Assembly (NCBI RefSeq): GCF_022354465.1
Contig: NZ_CP092361.1
Span: 1,550,001 to 1,614,000 of the forward strand
Direction: 5' to 3'
Length of the DNA stretch: 64,000 nt
DNA from: Wielerella bovis
GTDB taxonomy: Bacteria; Pseudomonadota; Gammaproteobacteria; Burkholderiales; Neisseriaceae
Part shown: piece by piece, positions 63,679-64,000 of the stretch
Position numbering within the stretch: position 1 is the stretch's first letter
How the letters are laid out: each line of letters opens with the position of its first letter
The notes under the pieces: generated by a model
Told to the model about the DNA's origin: nothing
The model's input: only the letters and a program-made list of their open reading frames with translations
Database searches by the model: none
Program-made: the position numbers and the translations under genes

Positions 63679-64000
63679 CCGTAAAAGCAATATTCAATTT
63701 GGCTAAAATGTCCGATGTTATTCGGGAAATACCCGATGAAGTATATCAATACTTTGAAAGTAATTTTAACTTTGAACAATGGCAATGGAAACAAAGGGAA
63801 CTTTTTTGGCAATTTCTTGATGGATATTATCCTAAAAGCATAGACTATCAGAAAGATATTATTTACATAGATGGCCTATTAAAAAAAGAACAACTTATAA
63901 AAAGTATTTCTTGGATTATAAGAATATTACAAGATGAACAAGCTACGCCTAAAAATCAAAAAATTGCTTTTGAGTTAACTTGCTGTATTCCACATTTTTG
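63657..64000 (+). CDS. Unknown protein, 5' part only (runs off right edge)
   Basis: The frame starts at ATG 63657, inside the end of the VPA1262-like gene, and is open for 114 codons to the edge: MEIQEQLTVKAIFNLAKMSD, then an aromatic-rich stretch (FEQWQWKQRELFWQFLDGYY) and an acidic/basic helical region. No motif is visible yet. The 22-nt overlap implies translational coupling and shared function with the PLD-like protein. Continuing sequence is needed to name it. Confidence 0.6.
   Translation, partial: MEIQEQLTVKAIFNLAKMSDVIREIPDEVYQYFESNFNFEQWQWKQRELFWQFLDGYYPKSIDYQKDIIYIDGLLKKEQLIKSISWIIRILQDEQATPKNQKIAFELTCCIPHF

Overview
The window looks like a chromosomal stretch from the Neisseriaceae, most likely the Kingella/Alysiella/Simonsiella side of the family. 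The main evidence is the very dense DNA uptake sequence AGGCAGCCTGAA (the Kingella-type DUS dialect), which occurs singly, as inverted pairs acting as terminators, and inside genes. Further support comes from many ~107 bp Correia-like MITEs with TATAGTG/CACTATA ends, and from Neisseria-type housekeeping genes (pglL, an NMB0315-like M23 peptidase, fimV/tspA, cca, adk, rpoD).

Layout. 0-6 kb: cysK, a DUF2069 membrane protein overlapping the O-oligosaccharyltransferase pglL, an RpfE-like phosphoglycerate-mutase-family protein and an M23 endopeptidase. 6.3-12.2 kb: one giant type I secreted protein (1956 aa) combining a BapA-like prefix, Ig-like adhesin repeats, a serralysin zinc protease and RTX repeats. 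12.6-19.5 kb: an island-like block next to tRNA-Pro, with a type III restriction-modification system (res, mod), a 17-unit tetranucleotide tract in a leader ORF in front of mod, small unknown genes, and remnants of an AlpA-like regulator and another gene. Four exact copies of the foreign Neisseria DUS (ATGCCGTCTGAA) lie inside res-mod. 19.6-33 kb: housekeeping genes (ihfA, tRNA-Leu, secG, tpiA, hscB, brnQ, fabH, gloA, ruvB) interleaved with an IS630 element inserted into a MITE, a decayed DUF3304/Tle-like pair, a prolyl oligopeptidase and a cyclase-family hydrolase whose stop codon comes from a MITE. 33-52.8 kb: rpoD, hldD, an RlmI-like methyltransferase, an AraC regulator, cca, a MetE-like methyltransferase, a CNP1-like protein, adk, fimV, putP and mfd, the last carrying an in-frame palindromic repeat insertion.

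52.8-54.8 kb is a transposon graveyard: an IS630 remnant whose end resembles the MITE ends, an intact IS481 element, half a MITE and a gene truncated by it. 54.9-64 kb is nearly free of Kingella DUS and MITEs and looks acquired: a metallo-beta-lactamase-fold hydrolase, a very AT-rich membrane protein, an alcohol dehydrogenase, S-formylglutathione hydrolase, a luciferase-like oxidoreductase, a DUF4143-type ATPase, and the start of an operon with a VPA1262-like/PLD-like protein and a further gene cut by the window edge. That operon is the best candidate here for a poorly described, possibly defensive, system.

All calls rest on reading the sequence and translations; no searches were run. Family names given with lower confidence are recognition from memory.
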